Of a DNA stretch of 64,000 nt, positions 14,947-23,839 are shown piece by piece. The notes beneath the pieces are model-generated. The model was not told the DNA's origin. It worked only from the letters and a program-made list of their open reading frames with translations, and made no database searches. Each line of letters starts with the position of its first letter. Position 1 is the stretch's first letter. The stretch comes from Streptomyces humi. GTDB lineage: Bacteria > Actinomycetota > Actinomycetes > Streptomycetales > Streptomycetaceae. The position numbers and the translations under genes are program-made. The DNA lies in NCBI RefSeq assembly GCF_001005085.2, contig NZ_LBMU02000079.1, positions 102,389-166,388 on the forward strand. Reading direction: 5' to 3'.

Positions 14947-17121
14947 CTAGGTCGGCTCGCCGAGCAGCCGCACCAGTTCGATCCTGGACCGGATCCCCAG
15001 CCGGCTGAAGACCCCCCGCAGATGGTGGTCGATCGTGCGCGGGCTGAGGTTGAGCCGGTCGGCGATCTCGCGGTTGGTGGCGCCCTCGGCGGCCATCCGG
15101 GCCACCATGAGCTGCTGCGCCGTGAGCACGGCGGCCGGATCGGCGCCCGGGTTGGGCGCCAACGGCGTTCCCAGCGCGCGGAGTTCGGCGCGGGCCTGGG
15201 CGGCGCAGTGCGGGGCGCCGAAGGACTCGAAGGCCTCCAGTGCGCTGTGCAGCCGGTCCCGGGCCTCGGTGCGCTGCCGGATCCGGCGCAGCGCACCGGC
15301 GAACAGCAGCTCGGTACGGGCGCGTTCGAAGTCCCGGGTGCCGCGGGCGTGCAGGTCGAGGGCGGTGCGGTAGTGCGGGACCGCTTCGGCGCCGGGGGCG
15401 AGCAGGGCCCGGCAGCGGGCGCTGAGCGCGAGGTCGTCGGGGCTGCGGACGGCCGTGGCCCAGCGGTCGTAGTCGGCGTGCGCGGCGCGGGCCACCCTGG
15501 TGTCGCCGGTGCGCACGGCGGCCTCGACGTAGTGCGGGGTGGCCAGGTGCCGGATCGCCCGGTGGCCGTGGCCGGGGCCGAACCCGGCCAGGGCGCGCAA
15601 CCGGGCGGCCGCCGCGGGGAAGCGGCCGTGGGTGAGGTCGAGGAAGGCGAGCGCCCACTGGGCGAGGGCGGCCGGCAGGCCGAGGCCGTGCGCCAGGGCG
15701 TACGGGCGGACGGCCGCCGCGCGTTCCCGGCAGGCCTCCTCGTCGCCCGTGACGGCGGCGAACATGGCGAGCGCGGCCTGGAGATGGCAGGCCCCGTTGT
15801 CCTGCCCGATGGCGTACGCCTGGTGCAGGGCCTCCTGCGTGGCGGCCTCGGCGGCCCGGGTGCGGCCGGTCCAGAAGTCGGCGTAGACGCGGAACTCCAT
15901 GGCCTGGACGACCGTCCCCGGGGTGCCGCGCGCCCGGGCGGAGGCGGCGGCCCGCAGGGTGGCGGTGGCGGCCCGGGTGGGGTCGCCGAGCATCAGCGCC
16001 GCGATACCGGAGTGGATCAGCAGACCGGGGTCGCCGCCGGGTCCGCAGCGGCCGGCGGTGCCCTTGAGGAGGACGCGGGCCTCGTCGTAGCGGCCCTCCA
16101 CGGCGGCGGCCAGTCCGGCGAGCACACCGGACGGGGCCAGTCCCAGCCAGTGCGCGATGACCTGGGCCTCGCGGCAGCGTCTGAGGTCACCGGTGTAGAC
16201 GGCGGCCTCGGCGGCCAGGACGAGCAGTCCGGCGGCATCGGCGGAACGTTCCTGCCGGACGGCGGCGGTGAGCAGGGCGTCAAACGCCTCGGCGGCGTTG
16301 CCCACCCTGAGCGCGAGCACCCCGTCGAGGGCGGAGTTGTCGGTGCGGGCGGCCAGCCGTCTGGCCCGGTCGGGTTCGCCGGAGCGCCAGGCGTCGGCGG
16401 CGGCCAGCGCGAGCAGCCGGGCCTCGGCGACCGGGTCCGGGCTGAGTTCGGCGGCGCGTTCGGCGAGGGCGCGGGCGAGCGCGGGTCTGCCCTCGGCACG
16501 GGCCCGGTCGGCGGCAGGCCGGAGTTCCGCCGCGAGCCGGGCGCTGGGGCCGAGGGCGGCGGCACCCCGGTGCCAGGAGCGGCGGGTCGTCTCGCCCTTG
16601 CCCCCGAGCACCCGGGCGAGCAACTGGTGCGCGGCGCGCCGGTCTGCGGCCGAGGCGGTCTCGTAGGCGGCGATCCGGGTCCAGGCGTCCCGGAAGAACA
16701 CCCCGCCGGCGCTGGCGTGGGCGACCCCGGCGGTCTCGGCGGCCTCCAGCGGGCGGGTGTCCACCCGGACGGCGGTGACCGCGCGCAGGAAGGCGTGGGT
16801 GGCGACGGGGTACTGGTCGGCGGCGGCGAGGAGCAGCAGCAGCCGGGTGTCGTCGGGCAGGGCCCGGATCTCCCGGCGCAGGGCGTGCAGCAACCGCGGT
16901 GCCAGTTCGGCCGGTTCGACGGGCAGCGGGTCGGCGCCGGCGGCCTGGCGTGCCGTGAGGCGCGGCACGAGTTCGGCCGCGGCGCGCGGGTCGTCGTACA
17001 CGACCCGGAGCACCCGGATACGGACGCCTTCGGGGAGCGCCGAAGCCGGGCACGGCCCCGCTTCGGCGGTCTGCGGTGGCGAAGTGCGGTCGAGAGGTGG
17101 GGGGTTCACCGGTATCACCAC
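14947..17121 (-). CDS. Large LuxR-family transcriptional regulator lacking an N-terminal P-loop
   Basis: 724 residues. The C-terminus is a clear LuxR helix-turn-helix (about 660-720: LTAQQLMVARMAAEGATNREIADRLNLSPRTIDHHLRGVFSRLGIRSRIELVRLL). The middle is a long Ala-rich helical repeat region like the TPR part of LAL regulators. The Walker A/B ATPase usual in the ~900-residue LAL class is not visible, so this is an N-terminally shortened relative. It is divergent from a secreted lipase; in S. exfoliatus a LuxR-type activator (LipR) controls an adjacent lipase, which suggests the same here. Start ATG 17121 is tentative. Confidence 0.82.
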   Translation of the reverse strand: MVIPVNPPPLDRTSPPQTAEAGPCPASALPEGVRIRVLRVVYDDPRAAAELVPRLTARQAAGADPLPVEPAELAPRLLHALRREIRALPDDTRLLLLLAAADQYPVATHAFLRAVTAVRVDTRPLEAAETAGVAHASAGGVFFRDAWTRIAAYETASAADRRAAHQLLARVLGGKGETTRRSWHRGAAALGPSARLAAELRPAADRARAEGRPALARALAERAAELSPDPVAEARLLALAAADAWRSGEPDRARRLAARTDNSALDGVLALRVGNAAEAFDALLTAAVRQERSADAAGLLVLAAEAAVYTGDLRRCREAQVIAHWLGLAPSGVLAGLAAAVEGRYDEARVLLKGTAGRCGPGGDPGLLIHSGIAALMLGDPTRAATATLRAAASARARGTPGTVVQAMEFRVYADFWTGRTRAAEAATQEALHQAYAIGQDNGACHLQAALAMFAAVTGDEEACRERAAAVRPYALAHGLGLPAALAQWALAFLDLTHGRFPAAAARLRALAGFGPGHGHRAIRHLATPHYVEAAVRTGDTRVARAAHADYDRWATAVRSPDDLALSARCRALLAPGAEAVPHYRTALDLHARGTRDFERARTELLFAGALRRIRQRTEARDRLHSALEAFESFGAPHCAAQARAELRALGTPLAPNPGADPAAVLTAQQLMVARMAAEGATNREIADRLNLSPRTIDHHLRGVFSRLGIRSRIELVRLLGEPT

Positions 17122-17133
17122 ACCAAAGACGTT

Positions 17134-17167
17134 ACTGGCGAGTTAGTTGACTCGTAAAGACTGGCGA
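17134..17167. promoter_or_regulatory. Direct repeat ACTGGCGA in luxR-lipase promoter region
   Basis: ACTGGCGA occurs at 17134-17141 and 17160-17167 (26-bp period), flanking a short dyad GAGT-N6-ACTC (17140-17153). The 116-bp region separates two divergent starts, so this is a reasonable operator candidate for the LuxR regulator. Confidence 0.35.
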
Positions 17168-17237
17168 CTTCGCCGATGCGCCGCGCGTAGACCCGTCCTG
17201 ACACTCCTGAACAACCCCACCCGTTTCAGGAGGCATC

Positions 17238-17924
17238 ATGCAACGCGCCAAGCGTCGCATCGCAACGGCTCTGTCGGCGATTGCCGGTTCGCTCCTTCTG
17301 TCACTCCCCCTGGCCACGACTCCCGCGCACGCGGCGAGCCACGACCCGATCGTGTTCGTGCACGGCCTGAGCAGCGACTCCACCAGCTGGGACGACTGGA
17401 TCGCGGACTTCGAGGCGGACGGCTACTCGTCCTCCGAGCTGTACGCGATCTCGTACGACTGGACCAAGTCGAACGTCACCACCGCCTCGACGCTGTCCAG
17501 CTACATCCAGTCCGTCCTCTCCAAGACGGGCGCCTCCAAGGTGGACCTGGTGGTCCACTCCATGGGCGCGCTCAACAGCCGCTACTACCTCAAGAACCTC
17601 GGCGGGACCTCGTACGTGGACCACTTCGTGTCGGTCGCCGGGGTGAACCACGGGACGAGCGTCGCCTCGCTGTGCGGATGGCTCTACACCTCCTGCAAGG
17701 AGATGACGACCGGCAGTTCCTTCCTGACCGCCCTCAACTCCGGTGACGAGACACCGGGCAGCGTCTCCTACGCCGCGTACTGGTCGGACTGCGACGCGGC
17801 GATCGACCCCGACACCTCGGCGGAGCTGAGCGGGGCGACCAACGTCGACGTCGGCTGCATCTCGCACACCGACATGAACAACGACCACGGCGTGTACGAG
17901 CAGGTGCACGACTTCATCTCCTAG
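17238..17924 (+). CDS. Secreted lipase (Lipase_2/EstA-like alpha/beta hydrolase)
   Basis: 228 residues with a signal peptide (about 1-33, cleavage near AHAASHD). Alpha/beta-hydrolase fold: oxyanion segment VFVHGLSSDSTSW, nucleophile Ser108 in VVHSMGA, probable acid in SDCDAAIDP and His in NNDHGVYEQVHDFI. Conserved cysteines (SLCGWLYTSC, SDCD, VGC) suggest disulfides in the exported enzyme. It probably hydrolyses triacylglycerols or other esters. The start follows CAGGAGG. Divergent from the LuxR regulator. Confidence 0.9.
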   Translation: MQRAKRRIATALSAIAGSLLLSLPLATTPAHAASHDPIVFVHGLSSDSTSWDDWIADFEADGYSSSELYAISYDWTKSNVTTASTLSSYIQSVLSKTGASKVDLVVHSMGALNSRYYLKNLGGTSYVDHFVSVAGVNHGTSVASLCGWLYTSCKEMTTGSSFLTALNSGDETPGSVSYAAYWSDCDAAIDPDTSAELSGATNVDVGCISHTDMNNDHGVYEQVHDFIS

Positions 17925-18002
17925 GTCGTCGCCGGCAGCGGGGGTGCGACGGGCCCGTACGGGGGACAATCACCGTGGACCTGCTTCCGTCGGGAGGTCG
18001 TC

Positions 18003-18692
18003 ATGCGGCTGATGTCCGTCAGTACCGGCACACCGGTGCGGGATCCCGTCCACCACCCGCTGTTCGCCCGCTTCTACGCCCGGTGCAGCGTGCGTGCCGA
18101 GACCGGACTCGGACTGGCGGCGATCCGGGAGCGGCTGCTCTCCGGGCTGTCCGGGCGGGTGATCGAGATCGGTGCGGGCAACGGGCTGAACTTCGCGCGG
18201 TATCCGCGGGCGGTCGCGGAGGTCGTCGCGATCGAGCCGGAGCGCACCCTGCGACTGCTGGCGGCGGAGGCCGCCGTGCGCGCCGAGGTCCCGGTGGACG
18301 TGGTGCCGGGCGCGGCGGAGGCGCTGCCGGTCAAGAGCGAGGCCTACGACGCGGCGGTGCTGTCCCTGGTGCTGTGCAGCGTCCGGGACGTGCCGCGGGC
18401 GCTCGCCGAGGCACGGCGGGTGCTGCGGCCGGGTGGTGAGCTGCGGTTCTTCGAGCACGGCCGGGGCGGCGGGCCGGCGATGCGGTTCACCCAGCGGGCC
18501 CTGGACCGGACGGTGTGGCCGGTCCTGGCAGGCGGCTGCCACCTCGCCCGCGACCCGGTCACGGCGCTGCGCGCGGCCGGGTTCGAACTCGGCCCCTACC
18601 AGCAGCTGCTGGTGCCGGGGGCCGGGCCGCGGCTGCCGTCCTCGTACTGCGTCCTCGGCGTCGCACGCCGGCCACCGGAGCCCGGGGCCTGA
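18003..18692 (+). CDS. Class I SAM-dependent methyltransferase
   Basis: 229 residues, with motif I VIEIGAGNGLNFARYP, an acidic ribose-binding residue in VVAIEPE, VVPGAAEALPVKSEAYDAAVLSLVLCSV and RVLRPGGELRFFEHGRG (UbiE/Methyltransf_11 type). The FEHGRG segment and C-terminal region are typical of small Streptomyces methyltransferases of unknown substrate. ATG 18003 follows GGGAGG; an ATG at 18012 is possible. It stands alone. Confidence 0.87.
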   Translation: MRLMSVSTGTPVRDPVHHPLFARFYARCSVRAETGLGLAAIRERLLSGLSGRVIEIGAGNGLNFARYPRAVAEVVAIEPERTLRLLAAEAAVRAEVPVDVVPGAAEALPVKSEAYDAAVLSLVLCSVRDVPRALAEARRVLRPGGELRFFEHGRGGGPAMRFTQRALDRTVWPVLAGGCHLARDPVTALRAAGFELGPYQQLLVPGAGPRLPSSYCVLGVARRPPEPGA

Positions 18693-18779
18693 GTACCGCT
18701 CGCAGCGAGTACCGCGCGCAGGACACACCGCTCACAGCGAGGACCGCGCCCGAGGCGTACCCCTCGCAGCGGGGACCGC

Positions 18780-19154
18780 TCACAGGCTCCAGCGGCGCAG
18801 TTCCTCGGCGATGTCGGCGACACCGGCCTCGCCGGACTTGACGAGCCGGGCCAGGTCACGGACCTGCTCGGGCGAGGTGGCGACCTTCAGGCCGCTCGCG
18901 ACCAGGTACGCGTAGGCGACGGAGGACGCGAACAGCGCGTTCGAGCGTTCCAGCGCCGGGACGTGGATCAGAAGTTGCAGCAGGGCCGCGGCGCGGGCGT
19001 GCGGGGTGTCGTAGACGGGGACGTCGAATATCTCGGCCTGGTGCCGGGCCACGGCCGCGATCAGCGCTCCCCAGTCGGTGACCTGGGGGTCACCTGGGGT
19101 CTTCTGTTCGGCGAGCATGAGGAGCCAGGCGAGGTCGATGGTCACATCGCTCAA
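18780..19154 (-). CDS. Doc/Fic-like toxin component with degenerate active-site motif
   Basis: 124 residues. Length and layout resemble the Doc-like family annotated in Streptomyces as fic-family toxin. The canonical loop HPFxxGNKR is not present: the equivalent stretch reads HVPALERSNALFASSVAYAYLVASG, keeping a His and an Asn but not the Gly-Asn-Lys. AMP- or phosphate-transfer activity is therefore uncertain. The start is TTG 19154 (4 bp after the antitoxin stop) or GTG 19145; neither has a strong ribosome-binding site. It is coupled to the RHH antitoxin. Confidence 0.66.
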   Translation of the reverse strand: MSDVTIDLAWLLMLAEQKTPGDPQVTDWGALIAAVARHQAEIFDVPVYDTPHARAAALLQLLIHVPALERSNALFASSVAYAYLVASGLKVATSPEQVRDLARLVKSGEAGVADIAEELRRWSL

Positions 19155-19158
19155 GGGA

Positions 19159-19410
19159 TCAGTGACGGCCTTCGGTCTTGTCGGCGGTGTCGGTACCGTG
19201 GGGCTCGCCGAACTCCTCGGCGAAGACGGACTCGTACTGCTTCATGAAGTCGGCGGCGGCCTCGACGAACGTCCGGCCCGCTTCACCCGTGTCCTGCATG
19301 ACCAGTTCCTCTATGTAGCGGTTGACACTCATGCCCCGCGCGAGGGCGCGTTCGCGGGCGGCCTTGGCGGTGCCCTCGTCCACCCGCACGTTCAGCTGGG
19401 TCTTAGCCAT
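19159..19410 (-). CDS. Ribbon-helix-helix antitoxin
   Basis: 83 residues beginning MAKTQLNVRVDEGTAKAARERALARGMSVNRYIEELVMQ, a clear RHH/CopG DNA-binding fold, followed by an acidic tail (YESVFAEEFGEPHGTDTADKTEG) that could bind the toxin. It is the first gene of a two-gene toxin-antitoxin operon, with the Doc-like gene 4 bp after. It probably autoregulates the operon. Confidence 0.85.
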   Translation of the reverse strand: MAKTQLNVRVDEGTAKAARERALARGMSVNRYIEELVMQDTGEAGRTFVEAAADFMKQYESVFAEEFGEPHGTDTADKTEGRH

Positions 19411-19551
19411 ACCTCGAAGCTAGCGCCGGAGCGCTAGCAACGGCAAGCGCGCATCGGAATCGAAAAGTGATACCTCCTGTGGGACGGGTCACACTACGCT
19501 CGCCCCGGACGAAGAGGTCCGCGCCAGCGCACGCCAGCGAGGGAGGCAGTC

Positions 19552-20409
19552 TTGTCGACACCTGCTGCTCAGGCACCCGCAGCCGACGCGATCGCGGCCC
19601 GCGCGCGCGGGCTGACCAAGGCCTACGGGGCGGGTGAGACGGCCGTGCTCGCGCTGGACTCGGTGGACGTGGACATCGCCCGCGGCCGCTTCACCGCGGT
19701 GATGGGTCCGTCGGGTTCCGGGAAGTCCACGTTGATGCACTGCCTGGCGGGGCTGGACGACGTGTCGGCCGGCCAGGTCTGGCTCGGCGGCACCGAGATC
19801 ACCGGGCTCAAGGAGCGCGAGCTGACCCGGCTGCGCCGGGACCGGATCGGGTTCATGTTCCAGTCGTTCAACCTGATACCCACGCTGAACGCGGCGGAGA
19901 ACATCACGCTGCCCATGGACATCGCGGGCCGCCGGCCCGACCGGAAGTGGGTGGACCAGGTCATCGACACGCTCGGGCTGCGGGACCGGCTGGGACACCG
20001 GCCGGCCCAGCTCTCCGGCGGCCAGCAGCAGCGGGTGGCCTGTGCCCGGGCGCTGGCCTCCCGCCCTGAGCTGATCTTCGCCGACGAGCCGACCGGCAAC
20101 CTGGACTCGCGGGCGGGCCTGGAGGTGCTGGGCTTCCTGCGGGAGGCCGTCGACCGGCTGGGGCAGACGGTCGTGATGGTCACCCATGACCCGAGCGCCG
20201 CCGGCCACTCCGACCTGGTGCTCTTCCTCGCGGACGGCCGGATCGTGGACCGGATCGAGGAACCCACGGCGGAGGCCGTGCTGGAACGGATGCGCCGCTT
20301 CTCCGGTGGCGGTGACGAGGGCGGCGGCCGCGACGAGGGCGCCGACGGCGGCTCCGCGGGTCGGGGTCCCGCCGAGCGAGACAGCTCCTCGGCGTCCGAG
20401 GAGGACTGA
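19552..20409 (+). CDS. MacB/LolD-type ABC transporter ATP-binding protein
   Basis: 285 residues: Walker A GPSGSGKST, Q-loop FMFQSFNLIPTLNAAENI, signature LSGGQQQRVACARAL, Walker B LIFADEPTGNLD and H-loop MVTHD. The C-terminus has a low-complexity Gly/Asp/Glu tail (about 255-285). TTG 19552 is used because GGGAGG lies 5-6 nt upstream and the family N-terminus follows. It pairs with the permease 4 bp downstream and energises export of lipoprotein, peptide or drug substrates. Confidence 0.94.
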   Translation: MSTPAAQAPAADAIAARARGLTKAYGAGETAVLALDSVDVDIARGRFTAVMGPSGSGKSTLMHCLAGLDDVSAGQVWLGGTEITGLKERELTRLRRDRIGFMFQSFNLIPTLNAAENITLPMDIAGRRPDRKWVDQVIDTLGLRDRLGHRPAQLSGGQQQRVACARALASRPELIFADEPTGNLDSRAGLEVLGFLREAVDRLGQTVVMVTHDPSAAGHSDLVLFLADGRIVDRIEEPTAEAVLERMRRFSGGGDEGGGRDEGADGGSAGRGPAERDSSSASEED

Positions 20410-20413
20410 GCCG

Positions 20414-22981
20414 GTGCTCAAGGCGACCCTGCGGAGCTTCCTGGCCCACAAGGGACGGCTCCTGCTGTCCGCGCTGGCCATCGTCCTGTCCGTGGCGTTC
20501 GTCGCGGGCAGCCTGATCTTCTCCGACACCGTCACCCGCACCTTCGACCGGCTGTTCGCCTCCACCTCCGCCGACGTGACGGTCGAGCCGAAGCAGGACC
20601 TCAAGTCGTCGGTGCCCACGGGTGCCGTGGGCACCGTGCCGGCCGCGCTGGCCGACCGGGTCGCGCAGGTCGACGGCGTCGCCGGGGCGCACGCGGACGT
20701 CTCCGTGCAGAACATCGTGGTGGTCGACCGGCACAACGAGTCGGTCGGCTCCACCACCGGCGCCCCGACCATCGCCACCGACTGGTACCTCACCCACCGA
20801 AGCGCGGTGCGACTCACCTCCGGGCACGTACCGCGGGGCGCCGGCCAGGCCCTCCTCGACGCGGACACCGCCGACAGGAAGCAGGTCCGCATCGGCGACA
20901 CGCTGACCGTGCAGGCGCAGCCCGGCACCTTCCGGGTCGAGATCGTCGGCATCGCCACCTTCACCACCACCAACCCGGGCGCCGCGCTGGTGTTCCTGGA
21001 CCCGGCGGTCGCCGCCAGGGAGCTGCTGGGCTCCCCCGGCCGGGCCACCAGCATCTCGGTGGACGCGGCCGGGGGCGTGACGGACGCCGAACTGAAGGGC
21101 CGGATCGGCGCCGCGATCGGCACCGGGACGTACGACCTGAAGACCGCCGACGAGCAGGCGAAGTCCTCCGCGGCGGACCTCGGCGGCTTCCTGGACGTCA
21201 TCAAGTACGTGATGCTCGGGTTCGCGGGCATAGCGACCCTGGTCGGCGTGTTCCTGATCGTCAACACCTTCTCCATGCTGATCGCCCAGCGCACCCGCGA
21301 GCTGGGCCTGCTGCGCGCCCTGGGCGCCGACCGGCGACAGGTCCGGCGGTCCGTGCTCACCGAGGCGGTGCTGCTCGGGCTGGCCGGCTCGACGCTGGGG
21401 CTGGGCGCCGGAATCGGGCTGGCGTTCGGACTGATCGGGCTGATGTCCGCGATCGGCATGAACCTCAAGGCCACGGAGATGGTCATCGGCTGGGGCACCC
21501 CGGTCGCCGCGTACGCGGTGGGGGTGGGCGTCACCTTCGTCGCCGCCTACCTGCCCGCCCGGCGCGCGGCCGCCGTCTCGCCGATGGCGGCGCTCGCGGA
21601 CGCCGAGATCGCCGGGGTGGGCAAGCCGTTGAGGGTGCGGGCCGTGGTGGGCTCGGCCGTCGGGGCACTCGGGGCGGCGGCACTCGCGGGCTGCGCGGCG
21701 GCCACCAGGACCGCCGGGGCGGCCGCGCTGCTCGGGGTCGGGGTCGTCCTGACCCTGATCGCGACGGTGATCGCCGGACCGCTGCTGGTCCGGCCGGTGA
21801 TCCGGGTCCTCGGCGGGGCCTTCCCCGCCCTGTTCGGCCCGGTCGGCCGGATGAGCCAGCGCAACGCCCTGCGCAACCCGCGCCGGACCGGCGCCACCGC
21901 CGCCGCGCTGATGGTGGGCCTCGCCCTGGTCGGCGGGATGTCGGTGGCCAGCGCCTCCATGTCCGCGTCGTTCGACCAGCAGATCGACAAGACGCTGGGC
22001 GCCGACTTCGTGATCCAGAACGGCAGCTTCCTGCCGTTCACCGAGGAGGTCACGGAGAGGGTGCGCGGCACCGAGGGCGTGGGACTCGTCGTACGGCAGC
22101 GGTTCGCGCCGGTGGCGGTACGGCTGCCGGACGGCAAGCGGGTCACCACGACCGCCGCGGGATACGACCCGCAGGTCGACCAGGTCGCCCATGTCGCGTA
22201 CAAGGGCGGCGACACGGCGGCCGCGCTGGCCGCCGGCAGTCTCGGCATGGACGCCCGCTTCGCCGAGGACCACCGGGTCCGGCTGGGCACCGTGCTCCCC
22301 GTCGAGTTCCCGGGCGGCAGGACCGCGGACATGAAGGTGGGCGCCCTCAGCGACCAGGACGGCGGCAGCGGATTCGGCACCCAGGGCGGGCTGTTCTTCG
22401 GCATCGCCACCGTGCAGAAGTACGTCCCCGGCGGCCAGGACTCGGCGCTGTACGTCAACCGGACCGCGGGCACGAGCGCGGACCGGCTCCGCGCGAACCT
22501 GGAGCGGACCCTCGCCCCGTTCCCCCAGGTGCAGGTCCGTGACCAGGCCGACTACAAGAAGCTGGTCCACGACCAGATCTCGGTACTGCTCTATCTGGTG
22601 TACGCGCTGCTCGGTCTGGCGATCGTGATCGCGGTGCTCGGGGTGGTGAACACGCTCGCGCTGTCGGTGGTGGAGCGCACCCGGGAGATCGGGCTGCTGC
22701 GCGCGATCGGGCTGGCCCGGCGGCAGCTGCGCCGGATGATCCGGCTGGAGTCGGTGGTGATCGCGGTGTTCGGAGCGGTCCTGGGGCTGGCGCTCGGCCT
22801 GGTGTGGGGCGTGTGCACCCAGCGGGTCCTGGCGCTCCAGGGCATGAAGGCGCTGGCGGTCCCGTGGGGCACGATCGTCGCGGTCGTGATCGGCTCGGCG
22901 GTGGTGGGCATCGTGGCCGCGCTGCTGCCGGCGCTGCGCGCGTCCCGCATGAACGTGCTGGCGGCCATCGCGCACGAGTGA
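20414..22981 (+). CDS. FtsX/MacB-type ABC transporter permease
   Basis: 855 residues starting GTG (VLKATLRSFLAHKGRLLLSALAIVLSVAFVAGSLIFSDTV). It has the duplicated FtsX layout: an N-terminal helix with large extracytoplasmic domain, three helices near residues 255-390 (YVMLGFAGIATLVGVFLIVNTFSMLIAQRTRELGLLRALGADRRQ), then a second half with the same RTREIGLLRAIGLARRQ coupling motif near 750. Both halves are intact. Substrate unknown. It is transcribed with the ATPase gene upstream. Confidence 0.94.
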   Translation: MLKATLRSFLAHKGRLLLSALAIVLSVAFVAGSLIFSDTVTRTFDRLFASTSADVTVEPKQDLKSSVPTGAVGTVPAALADRVAQVDGVAGAHADVSVQNIVVVDRHNESVGSTTGAPTIATDWYLTHRSAVRLTSGHVPRGAGQALLDADTADRKQVRIGDTLTVQAQPGTFRVEIVGIATFTTTNPGAALVFLDPAVAARELLGSPGRATSISVDAAGGVTDAELKGRIGAAIGTGTYDLKTADEQAKSSAADLGGFLDVIKYVMLGFAGIATLVGVFLIVNTFSMLIAQRTRELGLLRALGADRRQVRRSVLTEAVLLGLAGSTLGLGAGIGLAFGLIGLMSAIGMNLKATEMVIGWGTPVAAYAVGVGVTFVAAYLPARRAAAVSPMAALADAEIAGVGKPLRVRAVVGSAVGALGAAALAGCAAATRTAGAAALLGVGVVLTLIATVIAGPLLVRPVIRVLGGAFPALFGPVGRMSQRNALRNPRRTGATAAALMVGLALVGGMSVASASMSASFDQQIDKTLGADFVIQNGSFLPFTEEVTERVRGTEGVGLVVRQRFAPVAVRLPDGKRVTTTAAGYDPQVDQVAHVAYKGGDTAAALAAGSLGMDARFAEDHRVRLGTVLPVEFPGGRTADMKVGALSDQDGGSGFGTQGGLFFGIATVQKYVPGGQDSALYVNRTAGTSADRLRANLERTLAPFPQVQVRDQADYKKLVHDQISVLLYLVYALLGLAIVIAVLGVVNTLALSVVERTREIGLLRAIGLARRQLRRMIRLESVVIAVFGAVLGLALGLVWGVCTQRVLALQGMKALAVPWGTIVAVVIGSAVVGIVAALLPALRASRMNVLAAIAHE

Positions 22982-23038
22982 GACGACCCGTGCGGCGGGG
23001 CGCGTGACGGGGACAGGGAGCGCGCGACCGAGACGGCG

Positions 23039-23188
23039 GGGGCGTGTGACGGCGGCGGCCTGGGCGCGTGACGGGGGCGACCGGGGCTCGTGACGGAGGC
23101 CGCCGGGGCGCGTGACGGAGGCGGCCGGGGCGCGTGACGGAGGCGGCCGGGGCGCGTGACGGAGGCGGCCGGGGCTCGTGACCTGGGC
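23039..23188. repeat. 22-bp tandem repeat, about 7 units
   Basis: The word GTGAC recurs at 23046, 23068, 23090, 23112, 23134, 23156 and 23178, a strict 22-bp period; units read approximately GTGACGGAGGCGGCCGGGGCGC. It fills most of the 270-bp gap between the ABC permease and the GNAT gene. No gene is seen in this gap; the repeat may vary in number. Confidence 0.88.
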
Positions 23189-23251
23189 GGTGGGGTCGTC
23201 CGCATTCTGGAATTGGCGGGTCCGCAAAGGCGGTTGTGATGGGATCACCGC

Positions 23252-23686
23252 ATGACAGACCTTCGTGTACGAGCCGCCACGCCCGACGACCTGGACGCCG
23301 TGCTCGCCTTCTGGAGGACGGCGGCCGAGGGCACCAGCATCAGCGACGACCGCGGCGGGGTGGACCGCCTGGTCGCCCGGGACCCGGAGGCACTGCTGCT
23401 CGCCGAACTGGACGGCGAACTGGTGGGCACGGTGATCGCGGGCTTCGACGGCTGGCGCTGCCACCTGTACCGGCTGGCCGTGCACCCGGAGCGGCGCCGC
23501 CGGGGCATCGGCACGGCGCTGCTGGCGGCCGCCGAGGAGCGCTTCGTACGGCTCGGCGGGCGGCGCGGTGACGCGATGGTGCTGGTCCGCAACGAGACCG
23601 CCCACCATGCCTGGCGCGCGGCGGGGTACCAGCCTGAGGAGAAGTGGCGGCGGTGGGTGAAGCCGCTGGCCGAGGCCTCCGAGTGA
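23252..23686 (+). CDS. GNAT N-acetyltransferase
   Basis: 144 residues with a complete GNAT fold: DLRVRAATPDDLDAVLAFWR, ELDGELVGTVIAGFDGWRCHLYRLAVHPERRRRGIGTALLAAAEE (acetyl-CoA pyrophosphate loop RRRRGIG) and LVRNETAHHAWRAAGYQPEEKWRRWVK. The substrate is unknown; small stand-alone GNATs of this kind acetylate amines or small molecules. Start ATG 23252; it stands alone. Confidence 0.9.
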   Translation: MTDLRVRAATPDDLDAVLAFWRTAAEGTSISDDRGGVDRLVARDPEALLLAELDGELVGTVIAGFDGWRCHLYRLAVHPERRRRGIGTALLAAAEERFVRLGGRRGDAMVLVRNETAHHAWRAAGYQPEEKWRRWVKPLAEASE

Positions 23687-23839
23687 ACGCTTTGCCGATC
23701 CTTTACCATTGAGGGGTCGTCCCGATCCTCGATGAAAGGTGTGTGAGCGTCCGCCCATGGGCGAGCCTCCCAGTCCTCAGTACCGGCAACACCGCGCGGT
23801 CCCGTCCGCCCTGTCCGATCATGGGACGGAGGTGACCCG

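Noticed and set aside
20180..23758. 1192-codon open frame on the minus strand
   Set aside because: Antisense to the ABC permease and a repeat array; composition is Arg/Gly/His-rich low complexity with no family motif, while the plus-strand genes show complete transporter and GNAT motifs.
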